A DNA stretch of 36,524 nt, taken from positions 1 through 36,524 of the forward strand of contig JAEZCG010000224.1 in NCBI GenBank assembly GCA_023430065.1, in the 5' to 3' direction. How positions within the stretch are numbered: the first letter of the stretch is position 1; each line of letters starts with the position of its first letter. Below are positions 1-9,957 of the stretch, one piece after another. The translations under genes and the position numbers were made by a program. Under the pieces are notes generated by a model. It had not been told where the DNA came from. It did no database searches and saw only the letters and a list, made by a program, of their open reading frames with translations. Source of the stretch: Pseudomonadota bacterium. Lineage in GTDB: Bacteria; Pseudomonadota; Gammaproteobacteria; Burkholderiales; SHXO01.

Positions 1-410
<410 letters not shown>

Positions 411-570
411 ATAACCGCAAGTGCTTCGAGGCGAAGCGCACAGGCGGAGCGCGAACTTGGTTGCGCGCGCAATCACAACACCCGGAACTTACTTCTTCCA
501 GCCAGTTAAAGACACCGAGAACGATGCCGGAGGGCGAGGCTGAATGCCGCCGCGACCTCCCACCCGCTTC

Positions 571-685
571 TCTGACGACCATAGCGCGTTGGCCCCACGC
601 CTTCCCATTCCGAACAGGACCGTGAAACGACGCAGCGCCGATGATAGTGCGGGGTATACCGCGCGAAAGTAGGTCATCGTCAGAG
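571..685 (+). rRNA. rrf: 5S ribosomal RNA
   Basis: A segment of about 115 bases with 5S hallmarks: a 5' strand beginning TCTGACGACCATAGCG that pairs with a 3' strand ending AGGTCATCGTCAGA, the conserved internal CCCATTCCGAACAGG (loop B/C region), and GATGATAGTGCGGG and CGCGAAAGTAGGTCA in the 3' half. It follows the 23S gene after about 160 bases, the normal order of a bacterial rrn operon. The ends are placed by pairing of the terminal stem. Confidence 0.95.
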
Positions 686-693
686 ACCCTTCC

Positions 694-731
694 AACGCAG
701 AAGCCCGCCTCGCGCGGGCTTCTGCGTTTCT
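694..731 (+). terminator. Rho-independent terminator of the rRNA operon
   Basis: A perfect 15-bp inverted repeat (694-708 with 714-728) with a 5-base loop CTCGC, only 8 bases after the 5S end, followed by a short T-rich tract. A smaller 8-bp hairpin (TGCATCCG at 731-738 with CGGATGCA at 746-753) follows directly and may back it up. Confidence 0.85.
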
Positions 732-772
732 GCATCCGGAAACCACGGATGCAGCACGACTGATCGTTCGAA

Positions 773-869
773 CAAAAAAAGAGCGAGCTGGTGCGAATCG
801 CAGTCGCGCCTCAGTCGTCCCCCCATTCGACGATGCCATGCGCGCATGGTCATCGCACCAGCTCGCTCT
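773..869 (-). terminator. Long-loop terminator-like hairpin behind the small acidic protein gene
   Basis: A perfect 17-bp inverted repeat (780-796 with 853-869) whose minus-strand 3' arm runs straight into a run of seven Ts. It starts 13 bases after the stop codon of the minus-strand gene ending at 883, so position, stem and T-run all suit a rho-independent terminator. The 56-base loop is far longer than normal. It contains its own perfect 14-bp palindrome (836-849, CCATGCGCGCATGG) and a further GCGA/TCGC pairing, so a branched structure is likely. Confidence 0.6.
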
Positions 870-882
870 GCCGCCAACTGCT

Positions 883-1119
883 CTAGTCACTTTCGTCGGT
901 AAACCTCTTCAGCGCGAACTCTTCGAGCGCATCCTGCTCGTCGTCGATGGCGCCCTCGACATGGCACGTGTCTTCGAGATCGTCGCCGCCGAACTCGTCA
1001 TCCCATTCCGAATCTTCCCCATTCGCGACACTCTGTTGGACCGCCGAGTAGATGTGCATGGCGGCCTCGTACCTCGATAACGCGTGCTTGCACCTTCTTT
1101 GACGATGTGAACACGACAT
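883..1119 (-). CDS. Small acidic protein of unknown function (78 aa)
   Basis: I do not recognise the family. The start is the ATG at 1117-1119, preceded by a clear AAGGAG six bases upstream; a longer in-frame reading to 1182 would lack a ribosome site. The protein has a basic, Cys/His-bearing N-terminus (MSCSHRQRRCKH), then a strongly acidic second half rich in Asp and Glu (for example EDSEWDDEFGGDDLED at about 36-51). No signal peptide or membrane segment is seen. It stands alone, with its own good promoter upstream (1164-1192) and a terminator-like structure downstream, which supports it as a real, independently transcribed gene. The codon pattern is acceptable. The acidic tail could indicate a protein that binds a basic partner or metal, but that is only a guess. 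Confidence 0.7.
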   Translation of the reverse strand: MSCSHRQRRCKHALSRYEAAMHIYSAVQQSVANGEDSEWDDEFGGDDLEDTCHVEGAIDDEQDALEEFALKRFTDESD

Positions 1120-1163
1120 ATCACACTCCTTCGTGAGAGATGACAAACGCATGGGGTAGGTCA

Positions 1164-1192
1164 ATTTGATTGCAAAGCACATGTCGTGTCAA
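1164..1192 (-). promoter_or_regulatory. Sigma-70-type promoter for the small acidic protein gene
   Basis: On the minus strand, a perfect -35 hexamer TTGACA (1187-1192) is followed after exactly 17 bases by TCAAAT (1164-1169, 4 of 6 matches to the -10 consensus). It lies about 45 bases upstream of the ATG at 1119. The octamer AGGTCAAT occurs on both sides (1158-1165 and 1192-1199, 34 bp apart) and overlaps both promoter elements, which could be a pair of operator half-sites. Confidence 0.55.
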
Positions 1193-1289
1193 GGTCAATC
1201 ATGCCATATGCATTCATCACGATGATATTTCACGAAGTGGCCGAGAATGTGAACCTGACAGTTTGTAAGGTTTGAAGCACGACTCCAAT

Positions 1290-1313
1290 CTGCATCGTAT
1301 GCATGCGATGCAG
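1290..1313. promoter_or_regulatory. 24-bp palindrome, probable operator upstream of the carbamoylase gene
   Basis: The arms CTGCATCG (1290-1297) and CGATGCAG (1306-1313) surround TATGCATG. The whole 24-bp site is a near-perfect palindrome with one mismatched pair (1298/1305). It ends about 55 bp before the ATG at 1369, a normal place for a dimeric regulator site. No regulator gene is adjacent. Confidence 0.45.
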
Positions 1314-1368
1314 GCGTGATGAGAATGAGGCAGCATGTTGCTTTCTCTCGCCGACCTGAACGAAAGCG

Positions 1369-1810
1369 ATGCGAACAGTTCGCGTGAATGGTGAGCGTCT
1401 ATGGCGTTCGATGATGCAGCTCGCAGAGATCGGCGCCACCGAAAAGGGAGGCGTGCGGCGCCTCGCGCTGTCGGATCTCGATCGACAGGGACGGGATCTC
1501 GTCTGCTCCTGGTTCCGTGAAGCAGGATTGCGGCTCACGGTCGATCGCATCGGAAACCTCTTCGCGCGTCGAGAGGGTATGGATCATTCGGCGTCTCCCG
1601 TCATGACCGGAAGCCATATCGATACGCAGCCGTCCGGCGGGAAGTTCGACGGCAGCTACGGTGTGATGGCAGCGCTCGAAGTCGTCCGCACGCTCAACGA
1701 CCGTGCGCTGAGAACCCTTTCGCCGATCGAGATTGCCGTCTGGACGAACGAGGAGGGCAGTCGGTTCGCGCCGGTGATGATGGGCTCGGGTGTATTCGCA
1801 GGTGCATTCA
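1369..1810 (+). pseudogene. Zn-dependent hydantoinase/carbamoylase-family amidohydrolase, 5' fragment (split by IS21 element)
   Basis: N-terminal 147 codons of an M20-type amidase of the N-carbamoyl-L-amino-acid hydrolase / allantoate amidohydrolase group. These enzymes hydrolyse carbamoyl or ureido groups with two metal ions. Visible metal-site signatures are GSHIDTQPSGGKFDG (His83, Asp94) and the TNEEGSRF motif (Glu128/Glu129). The reading runs GSGVFAGAF and is then cut at 1810 by the insertion element. Joining base 1810 to base 3796, which removes the element and one copy of the 6-bp target duplication, restores the frame and gives GAFTLEHALA, as expected for the family. The intact gene would encode 411 residues, a normal length. 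The start ATG at 1369 has only a weak ribosome site. The substrate cannot be decided. Confidence 0.85.
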
Positions 1811-1883
1811 TGTCAACGTCGGTTGAATTCTGACCCACTTATCCCTGATTCGGTCGGAGTAAATCTGACCCACCCGGGTCCTC

Positions 1884-3703
<1,820 letters not shown>

Positions 3704-3795
3704 GGCGGCGGCTGAAAACCGCCGTCTTACACCCCAGGTGGGTCAAAATTCAACCGACCAGGTGGGTCATTTTTACTCCGGCGCTAACACATTCA

Positions 3796-4589
3796 CGCTC
3801 GAGCATGCACTCGCACAACGCGATTTGGACCGCGTGTCGGTCGACCAGGCGTTGAACGCCATCGGCTATGCTGGCGAGGCGCCAGTGGGTGGTCGGCCGC
3901 TTGCCTACTTCGAAGCGCACATCGAGCAAGGACCGATCCTCGAGGATCTCGGCCATACGATCGGAGTCGTGACGGGTGCTCTGGGTCTGCGCTGGTACGA
4001 CCTGTCGCTGACGGGACTGGATGCGCATGCGGGGCCGACACCGATGCACCTACGCCGGGATGGCCTGTTGGGGGCAGCTCGCATCGTCGAAGCAGTGAAC
4101 CGCCTCGCGCTCCAGCGGCAACCCGATGCGCGTACCACTGTCGGCTTCATGCAGGTGACGCCCAACTCCCGAAACGTGGTACCCGGAAGCGTCCGGATGT
4201 CCGTTGACATGCGCCATCCCACCGAAGCGGGACTTGACGAGATGGAAGCGGAACTGAGGGCGCAGGTGCATGCGATCGCAGCCGAGTGCGCACTGCAAGT
4301 CGAACTGAGCCGTGTGACCAGTTACGCGCCAGTGCAGTTCGACGAGAACTGTATCGAGGCTGTGCGTCGCGCAGCCGAGGCGCTTGGATACCGCCACAGC
4401 AGAATCGTCAGCGGAGCCGGACACGATGCCTGCTACCTCGCGCGCGTGGCTCCCACCGGAATGATTTTCGTGCCCTGCGAAGGTGGCATCTCGCACAACG
4501 AGATCGAAAACGCCAAGCCGGAGGATCTGGAGGCAGGCTGCAATGTCTTGTTGCAGGCCCTGCTTGCGTCAACCGGAATCGCCGATTGA
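3796..4589 (+). pseudogene. Zn-dependent hydantoinase/carbamoylase-family amidohydrolase, 3' fragment
   Basis: C-terminal 264 residues of the enzyme whose 5' part ends at 1810. It begins TLEHALAQRD right after the insertion. It holds the family's later signatures: YFEAHIEQGPILED (metal/substrate His), a dimerisation-type lid region with GLDAHAGPTPM, RNVVPGSVRMSVDMRHP, SGAGHDACYLA, and the final metal-binding stretch GGISHNEIE followed by the stop codon at 4589. No stop or frameshift occurs apart from the insertion, so the gene was intact before the element arrived. The fragment has no start signal of its own and is probably not translated usefully, although an open frame entering from within the element runs into it. 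Confidence 0.85.
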
Positions 4590-4681
4590 GCTGAAGTCAT
4601 CCTGCACGACGGTCCTACGACCTAGCCAGGAGACCGGCAGCCGGGCGAGAACATGCACGGCCACCGATCCGTCCTGAGGCC

Positions 4682-5053
4682 TCAACGTCCGGCCTGTGCA
4701 AAGCGCGCCGTATCGCCGTTCCCGACCCGATCGACTCCGATCGCTCCGCCTGCCCGTCCGAAATAGGCGTCCATCTGACGGTCGCCGGCCATCGAGCGCC
4801 TGGCTCGTTTCACCACGTACTCGATCGCGTCTGCGCCGACCGGTTGTCCTGCGTGTCCGTAGACGATGGATGCATGGCTCTCGCTCTTCGTGCCAGCCGG
4901 GCGGGCGTCACGTGCCACCTGCGAGATCGCATCCGCGCCCACCGGTCCACCGGCTCGACCGTACACACCTTCGTCCGCGACCGCGGCGGCGCCCAGGAAC
5001 AGGCTTCCCGCCGCCACTGCCATGACATGCTCTATAGCACTCGTGGATTTCAT
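4682..5053 (-). CDS. Exported small protein with three GRAGG-type repeats
   Basis: A 123-residue protein. It has an N-terminal signal peptide (hydrophobic stretch about 9-25, likely cleaved after AVA), then three imperfect copies of a short motif: VYGRAGGPVGADAI (30-43), VYGHAGQPVGADAI (64-77) and YFGRAGGAIGVDRV (97-110), spaced about 34 residues apart. A GGAGTG ribosome site sits just before the ATG at 5053. I do not recognise a named family. The GRAGG-x-V-x-x-D-x-I motif reappears once in the exported protein at 9433-9795, suggesting related periplasmic proteins. It is monocistronic, reading away from the receptor gene. A periplasmic location is inferred from the signal peptide; function is unknown. 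Confidence 0.75.
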   Translation of the reverse strand: MKSTSAIEHVMAVAAGSLFLGAAAVADEGVYGRAGGPVGADAISQVARDARPAGTKSESHASIVYGHAGQPVGADAIEYVVKRARRSMAGDRQMDAYFGRAGGAIGVDRVGNGDTARFAQAGR

Positions 5054-5267
5054 CGTTCACTCCTCTATTCGAAATGCCGATCGAACGTCGATCAGCGCAA
5101 CGCAAGCGTAGCGTCACCATGGAAGGTGGCTCAACGCAACGTTGGTTCTAGAGCAGAGTCAGGTGAATGAATGTCCAGGCCGATGGCTGCCACGAGTCGT
5201 TGATGATCGAGTTGCGTGCGAATGGAGCGGATGAATGCCGGTTAATTGCTGAGCGTCCGGGTCCCTG
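5054..5267. other. Intergenic region between two minus-strand genes
   Basis: This should contain the promoter of the small exported protein gene and the end of the receptor transcript. I see no convincing promoter pair or terminator. A short palindrome CAACGTTG lies near 5136-5143. Confidence 0.4.
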
Positions 5268-6362
5268 TCACCGCCTCTGCGGCCAGTAGTGGTCGGCGCT
5301 GAGCTCGTACGGTGGGTAGATGTCGCGCCGCGCGGGCACTACGCGCGATGCGTAGCTGCGCTGTGAGTCGTAGACCTTCTTGAAGAACGGATTCTTCGCC
5401 ACGTCCTCCTTAACCATCTGGTCCCATGTCTCGAGTGTTTTCTTCAGAATGTCCGGGGGGGTACGCACCACGGTTACGCCGTGCTTGGCCTTAAGTTCTG
5501 CCAACGCGTCTGCGTTGAGCCTGTTCATGACCATCTGCGAGCGCAGCGTCGCCTCCATGGTGGCGGATTTGATGATTTCCTTATGATGCTCCGGCAGTCT
5601 GTTCCAGACAGCGGCATTGATGATGATCTCCCCCACGGTTGCGGGCTCGTGTGTCGACGGCATGTGCGCATACTTCCATACCGTATGGAAGCCGATCCGC
5701 ATGTCCTCGGCTGGACCGACGAACTCCGCACAATCGATCACGCCGCGCTGACCGGAGGGAATGATCTCGCCACCAGGTATGTTCACCGTGTTCATTCCGG
5801 ATTTGCTGAACACCTCGGCAGTGATGCCGGCCTGGCGACATTTGCGGCCCTTCAGGTCGCCCCAACTCTTGACCGGCTTCTTGAACCAGCCCAGGATCTG
5901 CGGCCCTGCGGCACTCATCGGCAGCGCCACGATATTGCGTTGAAGCTGCTTTTGATAGAACTCTTGGTACAGTTCGAAGCCGCCGGCCTCATACATCCAA
6001 CCGAGAAAATCCAGCAGGTCCATGCCGAAGCCTCCGCCCGGCGACGGGCCGAACAATCCTGCAGCGCGGTTCTTGCCTACCCAGTAGGTGGGGCCGCTGT
6101 GTGCGCCGTCGAGAACGCCCTTGTGCACGGCATCGAGCACTTCGAAAGGCGGCACGACCGCACCGGGCGGCAGCATCTCGATCTGCAGCTTGCCACCCGT
6201 CATTGCCTTGACCCGTTCGACAAAGTACTTTGAGTTCTCGAACAGCAGGGTCGACACCGGGAAGGCTGACTCGAATTTCAGCTTGGTCACCTGATCGTCC
6301 GCGGCGGCCGGGCAGACTGCAACGAGCGGGATCGCAATTGCCAGAAGGCGCATCAAGTTCAT
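5268..6362 (-). CDS. TRAP transporter solute-binding protein (DctP/TakP type)
   Basis: Periplasmic receptor of a tripartite ATP-independent transporter, 364 residues. It has a signal peptide (about 1-21, ending PAAA). The body fits the DctP fold: LKFESAFPVSTLLFENSKYFVERVKAMT near the start, and WGDLKGRKCRQAG followed by NIPGGEIIPSGQRGVIDCAEFVGP. The latter resembles the 2-oxoacid-binding TakP branch, where the GGE and E-x-x-GP residues line the ligand and metal site. A strong AAGGAGGAGG ribosome site precedes the ATG at 6362. The membrane subunits (DctQ, DctM) are not in the window, so this is an orphan receptor. It follows the monooxygenase gene by 51 bases on the same strand and is probably cotranscribed, suggesting an uptake role for a substrate of that oxygenase (inference). 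Confidence 0.88.
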   Translation of the reverse strand: MNLMRLLAIAIPLVAVCPAAADDQVTKLKFESAFPVSTLLFENSKYFVERVKAMTGGKLQIEMLPPGAVVPPFEVLDAVHKGVLDGAHSGPTYWVGKNRAAGLFGPSPGGGFGMDLLDFLGWMYEAGGFELYQEFYQKQLQRNIVALPMSAAGPQILGWFKKPVKSWGDLKGRKCRQAGITAEVFSKSGMNTVNIPGGEIIPSGQRGVIDCAEFVGPAEDMRIGFHTVWKYAHMPSTHEPATVGEIIINAAVWNRLPEHHKEIIKSATMEATLRSQMVMNRLNADALAELKAKHGVTVVRTPPDILKKTLETWDQMVKEDVAKNPFFKKVYDSQRSYASRVVPARRDIYPPYELSADHYWPQRR

Positions 6363-6413
6363 CGTTTCCTCCTCCTTGTAGATGCTTTCGGTGCCGGTGC
6401 CCCGGCGAACCTG

Positions 6414-8309
6414 CTAACTGAACGTGTAATCGGTCGGGTCCATGCAACGCGTCATCTGCCAATACTCGACCAGCCGCCACGGCGAGTTGGTCGTCACGCG
6501 TCCGCTGCTGTTCTTGAACCAACTGCTGATCCCCGGGGTACTCCAGACGGAGCGGGCGAGGCGATCATCCACCTCGGCCACATAGCGGTCGAACGCCTCG
6601 CGCCTGACCTCGATGGCGCCGCGCCCCCGGGTGTCGAGGTGGCGCAGGCACGACACGATGTAATTGGCCTGACATTCCCCGTGGAGAATGAGGTTGCCGC
6701 CGTGGGCAAGATTGGTGTTGGGGCCGTACATGAGGAAGAAATTCGGGAAGCCGGGTACGGTAATGCCCAGATACGCCTGCGGATTGTCTTCGCCCCACAA
6801 CTCGCGGATGTCCTGCCCCTCCCGTCCGGTCACATGCACGGTCTGCAACATGCGACTGGCCTGGAAGCCGGTTGCCAGAACGATGATGTCGGCATCGTGC
6901 GTCGTGCCGTTCGACGCCACCACACGACCCGGCTCGATATGATCGACCTCGGATCGGACGAGCTCCACGTTGTCGCGCTGGATCATCTCGAACCACCCAT
7001 TGTCGATCGGCGGCCGCTTGACCAGCGGCGGGTAGGTTGGAGTCATCTGTGGAATCAGATCCGGCCGATTCTTCAGTTTGTCGTGAATGTAGGCGGTCCA
7101 AAGCTCGCGCAGCGCGTCGTTGGCAATCGAAACGTTGACACCGGGGGCGGGAGCGCTGTCCGCGAACAGTGCCGGCCACAGCAGGTCGCCGAATGCCCAG
7201 ATCAGGCGCGCCCGGTACCATTCCCAGAACAAAGGGATGTGACGAAATGCCCAGCGCTGAACCTCGCTTACCTCGCCGTGATAGTTGACGCGGCTGGCGA
7301 ACCACTGAGGCGAGCGTTGAAACACGATGAGGCGTTCGACCTCGGGTGCAATGGTCGGTCCGACCTGCACGCTGCTCGATCCTGCGCCGATCAATACCAC
7401 CCGCTTGTTCTTGTAGAGCAGATCCTGCGGCCAGCGCGCCGTGTGCACGACCGGTCCGCCGAATTGCTCCAACCCGTCGATCTTCGGAATGGCCGGCACG
7501 TTCAACTGTCCGACCGCACTGACCACGGCGTTGACGCGCAGGGTTTCCGCCGCTCCGTTCGCGTCGAGAACATCGACAGCCCACGACCGCGTTGCGCCGT
7601 CGTATCGCGCGGCACGCACTTCCGTGTTCAGACGGGTCTTCCTGTCAAGACCAAAGCGCCTCACGCAATCCGAGATATAGGCGGCAATCTCGGCTTGCGT
7701 GGCGAAGTAATGTCTCCAATCGGGGTTGGGCGCAAAGGAATAGGTGTAGAAATGGCTGGCCGTGTCGACTCCGCAGCCGGGGTATCGATTGTCGTTCCAG
7801 GTCCCGCCAGGCGCGTTGCTCTTCTCGATCAGGATGACCTCGAAGCCGGCGTTCTGCAGATAGACAGCCGCAGCGATTCCGAGCAGGCCACCGCCGATGA
7901 TCGCAACGCGGAAACCTTCCCGTGCGGTCGGCGCTTCCGCTCGACCAGGCGTGATCCTTGAAAACTCGAGGATCATTGGCACATACTCGTCGGGAACCGG
8001 CTCTCCCATCACGGTGCGAAGGATGCTGGCTGCAACGTTCGTATCGCTGACTCGGGCCGAGACTGTCCGATTCAGGACTTCGGTCAATCTGGAGCGCAGG
8101 AAGGCCGCCTTCTCGGCAGGAATGTCCTCCGGCTGCTGCTCTTTGACCTTCTTGATGAAAGGACGAAACTCCTCGAGCAGGCCGATGTTGCCCGTCAACT
8201 GCACGAGGAGCATGAGGAGAAGTTGCGGGTCGCTCTCGGCCAGCGCATTCTGCAGCATGACAGGATCAAGCGGCTGCGCATTGAGCCGCACGTTCGTGTC
8301 GGCGCTCAC
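6414..8309 (-). CDS. Baeyer-Villiger monooxygenase, 4-hydroxyacetophenone monooxygenase type
   Basis: FAD- and NADPH-dependent flavoprotein that converts ketones to esters or lactones. About 631 residues from the GTG at 8307-8309, which has a TTAGGAG ribosome site 8 bases upstream; a longer frame to 8339 lacks one. The N-terminal 120 or so residues are a helical extension (LQNALAESDPQLLLMLLVQL and following), as in the 640-residue 4-hydroxyacetophenone monooxygenase. Next come the FAD Rossmann motif IIGGGLLG, the NRYPGCGVD segment, the Baeyer-Villiger fingerprint F-x-G-x-x-x-H-T-x-x-WP (FGGPVVHTARWP), and the NADPH Rossmann motif IGAGSSSVQ. The C-terminus has NFFLMYGPNTN. It is divergent from the SDR gene at 8418 and upstream of the solute receptor. 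The true ketone substrate is unknown. Confidence 0.9.
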   Translation of the reverse strand: MSADTNVRLNAQPLDPVMLQNALAESDPQLLLMLLVQLTGNIGLLEEFRPFIKKVKEQQPEDIPAEKAAFLRSRLTEVLNRTVSARVSDTNVAASILRTVMGEPVPDEYVPMILEFSRITPGRAEAPTAREGFRVAIIGGGLLGIAAAVYLQNAGFEVILIEKSNAPGGTWNDNRYPGCGVDTASHFYTYSFAPNPDWRHYFATQAEIAAYISDCVRRFGLDRKTRLNTEVRAARYDGATRSWAVDVLDANGAAETLRVNAVVSAVGQLNVPAIPKIDGLEQFGGPVVHTARWPQDLLYKNKRVVLIGAGSSSVQVGPTIAPEVERLIVFQRSPQWFASRVNYHGEVSEVQRWAFRHIPLFWEWYRARLIWAFGDLLWPALFADSAPAPGVNVSIANDALRELWTAYIHDKLKNRPDLIPQMTPTYPPLVKRPPIDNGWFEMIQRDNVELVRSEVDHIEPGRVVASNGTTHDADIIVLATGFQASRMLQTVHVTGREGQDIRELWGEDNPQAYLGITVPGFPNFFLMYGPNTNLAHGGNLILHGECQANYIVSCLRHLDTRGRGAIEVRREAFDRYVAEVDDRLARSVWSTPGISSWFKNSSGRVTTNSPWRLVEYWQMTRCMDPTDYTFS

Positions 8310-8417
8310 TCCATCGTCTCCTAAGGCGCAAGTCCGCAATGCTTTAGAATTTTGTTGCGAGCCAGATAGTACAGTTTCTGGAATTGCGATTCAGATGACC
8401 GTCTAAGGAGAACGAAC
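8310..8417. promoter_or_regulatory. Divergent promoter region between the monooxygenase and SDR genes
   Basis: A 108-bp gap must drive both divergent genes. Each side has a clear ribosome site (AGGAG before the GTG at 8309, AAGGAG before the ATG at 8418). A small inverted repeat CCAGA/TCTGG (around 8362-8381) and a CGCAA/TTGCG pair (around 8326-8359) sit in the middle and could bind a shared regulator. No clear -35/-10 pair could be assigned. Confidence 0.45.
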
Positions 8418-9152
8418 ATGGGTGGAGCACGGAATGCACTGGTGACGGGAGCTGCCGGCGGCATGGGCCGAGCGATCTGCAAGGCGCTGGTAGATGCCGG
8501 GCATTCGGTGGTGCTTGCAGACCGGGACGCAGGCGCGGTTGAAGCGGTCGCAAAGGAACTTGGTCCGAAGTCCGTTCCACTGGTGCTGGACATCACGGAT
8601 GCCAATGCAACGGCCGGTCTCCTGGATGCCATTCCTGACGCATTCAAGCCGATCGACATTCTCGTCAACAATGCAGGCCACGATATCGGTGGACGCACGC
8701 CATTCGCCGAGGGTTCGCCCGACGACTGGGCTGCCATCGTCGAAACAAACCTGATCGGACTGATGCGAATCACGCGCGCCATCCTGCCAGGGATGGTGGC
8801 GCGTAACAGCGGGGATATCGTCAATATGAGCTCGATCAACGCGCTGCGAATCATCCCCGACATGGCGCCGTACAGCGCTTCGAAGGCCGGCGTGCACATG
8901 TTCACGGAGACGCTGCGTGGCGAGCTTACCGAGACGAACGTTCGCGTCGTGGAGCTCAATCCCGGTCTGACGAAGACCAATATCATCTTGACGCGCTATC
9001 GCGGCGACAAAGAGAAGGAAAAGGCCTATTTCGATCAATTCAAGATGGCGATGGCGCCAGAGGACATTGCTCGCAGCATCATGTTCGCCATCAACGAGCC
9101 GCGCCATGTGCAGATTGCGCAGATCGTCATCCTGCCCGTGAATCGTTACTGA
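8418..9152 (+). CDS. Short-chain dehydrogenase/reductase (SDR)
   Basis: NAD(P)-dependent oxidoreductase of 244 residues, a typical classical SDR length. The cofactor motif TGAAGGMG is at 10-17, NNAG at 84-87, and the catalytic set is Asn111, Ser139, Tyr152 and Lys156 (YSASK). The C-terminal part (MAPEDIARSIMFAINEPRHVQIAQIVILPVNRY) resembles the YdfG-like branch that oxidises 3-hydroxy acids and small alcohols. An AAGGAG ribosome site lies 8 bases before the ATG. Divergent transcription from the Baeyer-Villiger gene suggests the two act in one pathway, the SDR producing the ketone or handling the alcohol (inference). Confidence 0.9.
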   Translation: MGGARNALVTGAAGGMGRAICKALVDAGHSVVLADRDAGAVEAVAKELGPKSVPLVLDITDANATAGLLDAIPDAFKPIDILVNNAGHDIGGRTPFAEGSPDDWAAIVETNLIGLMRITRAILPGMVARNSGDIVNMSSINALRIIPDMAPYSASKAGVHMFTETLRGELTETNVRVVELNPGLTKTNIILTRYRGDKEKEKAYFDQFKMAMAPEDIARSIMFAINEPRHVQIAQIVILPVNRY

Positions 9153-9432
9153 GGCAGCGTATCAGACTGCGGTAAAGGGAGCCGGTACGCGGTCGCGTTC
9201 GCTTCCAATAGGCCGATCGGCCAGTCCGTAGACATTCGACATTTCGGCAGGAGGCGCTCGGGCAGGACTCGGGGCGGTGCACCCGCACGGCCGGTCCTGG
9301 CTATGTCGTTCTTTCGATTTCCTACTCGTTGGGTCGGAAGCAGTATCTGCTCAACCGGACGGCGCAGTCAGCGAGCGTCGGCTCGAGAGTCACCACGTTC
9401 GGTCATACCAAATCCGAAACGAAGGAGGCATG
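9153..9432. other. Intergenic region before the second exported repeat protein gene
   Basis: About 280 bases with no supported gene; open frames here lack start signals. It must contain the promoter of the downstream gene, but I cannot name one with confidence. No terminator is visible behind the SDR gene. Confidence 0.4.
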
Positions 9433-9795
9433 ATGAAGCGTCATCTCCAGATTCGATTCCTGCTCGGGGCGCTCCTGGCAACCGGGAGCGCAATCCCGCT
9501 TTCCTGGTCGGCGGACAACGTGCACGGCAGCGACCCGTCCCAAATGAGCCGATGGCAGGGCCGCGCGGGTGGCCTGGTCCACTCCGACCGCATCGCTCGT
9601 CTGCGCGCGCCGAATCCTTCAAGCGCAGTGGCGATCTCCTACGACAAAGACGTAGCCGAGCGTACGAACATGCTGCGCGGAGAAGTCGCCGCCGGACGCC
9701 TGAGCGTGACCTATGACAAGGACGTGGCCAGGCGCACGAACATGCCGCGAGACGAGCAGGATACACAGACCGCGCAAGCGGCGGCGCAAAAGTAG
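9433..9795 (+). CDS. Exported small protein with GRAGG motif and YDKDVA repeats
   Basis: A 120-residue protein of unknown function. An AAGGAGG ribosome site (9422-9428) favours the second of two adjacent ATGs (9433); the first at 9430 is only one base away from it. A signal peptide covers about 1-27 (LLGALLATGSAIPLSWSA). The mature part has one GRAGGLVHSDRI motif (43-54), shared in form with the protein at 4682-5053, and two tandem copies of a second motif, YDKDVAERTNMLRGE (70-84) and YDKDVARRTNMPRDE (94-108). The tail is rich in Ala and Gln. A strong terminator follows at 9827, so it is probably a single-gene unit. A periplasmic location is likely. Confidence 0.72.
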   Translation: MKRHLQIRFLLGALLATGSAIPLSWSADNVHGSDPSQMSRWQGRAGGLVHSDRIARLRAPNPSSAVAISYDKDVAERTNMLRGEVAAGRLSVTYDKDVARRTNMPRDEQDTQTAQAAAQK

Positions 9796-9826
9796 CTGGA
9801 TCTCCCCCTCCTCTCCAGAGGACTTC

Positions 9827-9852
9827 GCCCCGCCTCGCGCGGGGCTCTTTTC
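9827..9852 (+). terminator. Rho-independent terminator after the exported repeat protein gene
   Basis: Stem GCCCCGC (9827-9833) with GCGGGGC (9839-9845), loop CTCGC, followed by TCTTTTCT. It starts about 30 bases after the stop codon at 9795. The loop is the same pentamer as in the rRNA terminator at 694. Confidence 0.85.
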
Positions 9853-9957
9853 TCTGTACACGCAGCGCACAGCGCGAAAGGTTCGCGACCGAATACAGCG
9901 CGACTTTCGATCCCACGGAGCAAGGCGACCGCTACTACCGGCTGCTACCAACGGCCC

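Noticed and set aside
411..570. tRNA gene in the 23S-5S spacer
   Set aside because: No cloverleaf or T-loop sequence could be found there.
6639..7961. 440-codon plus-strand frame opposite the Baeyer-Villiger gene
   Set aside because: Antisense shadow; the minus-strand frame carries all the conserved motifs.
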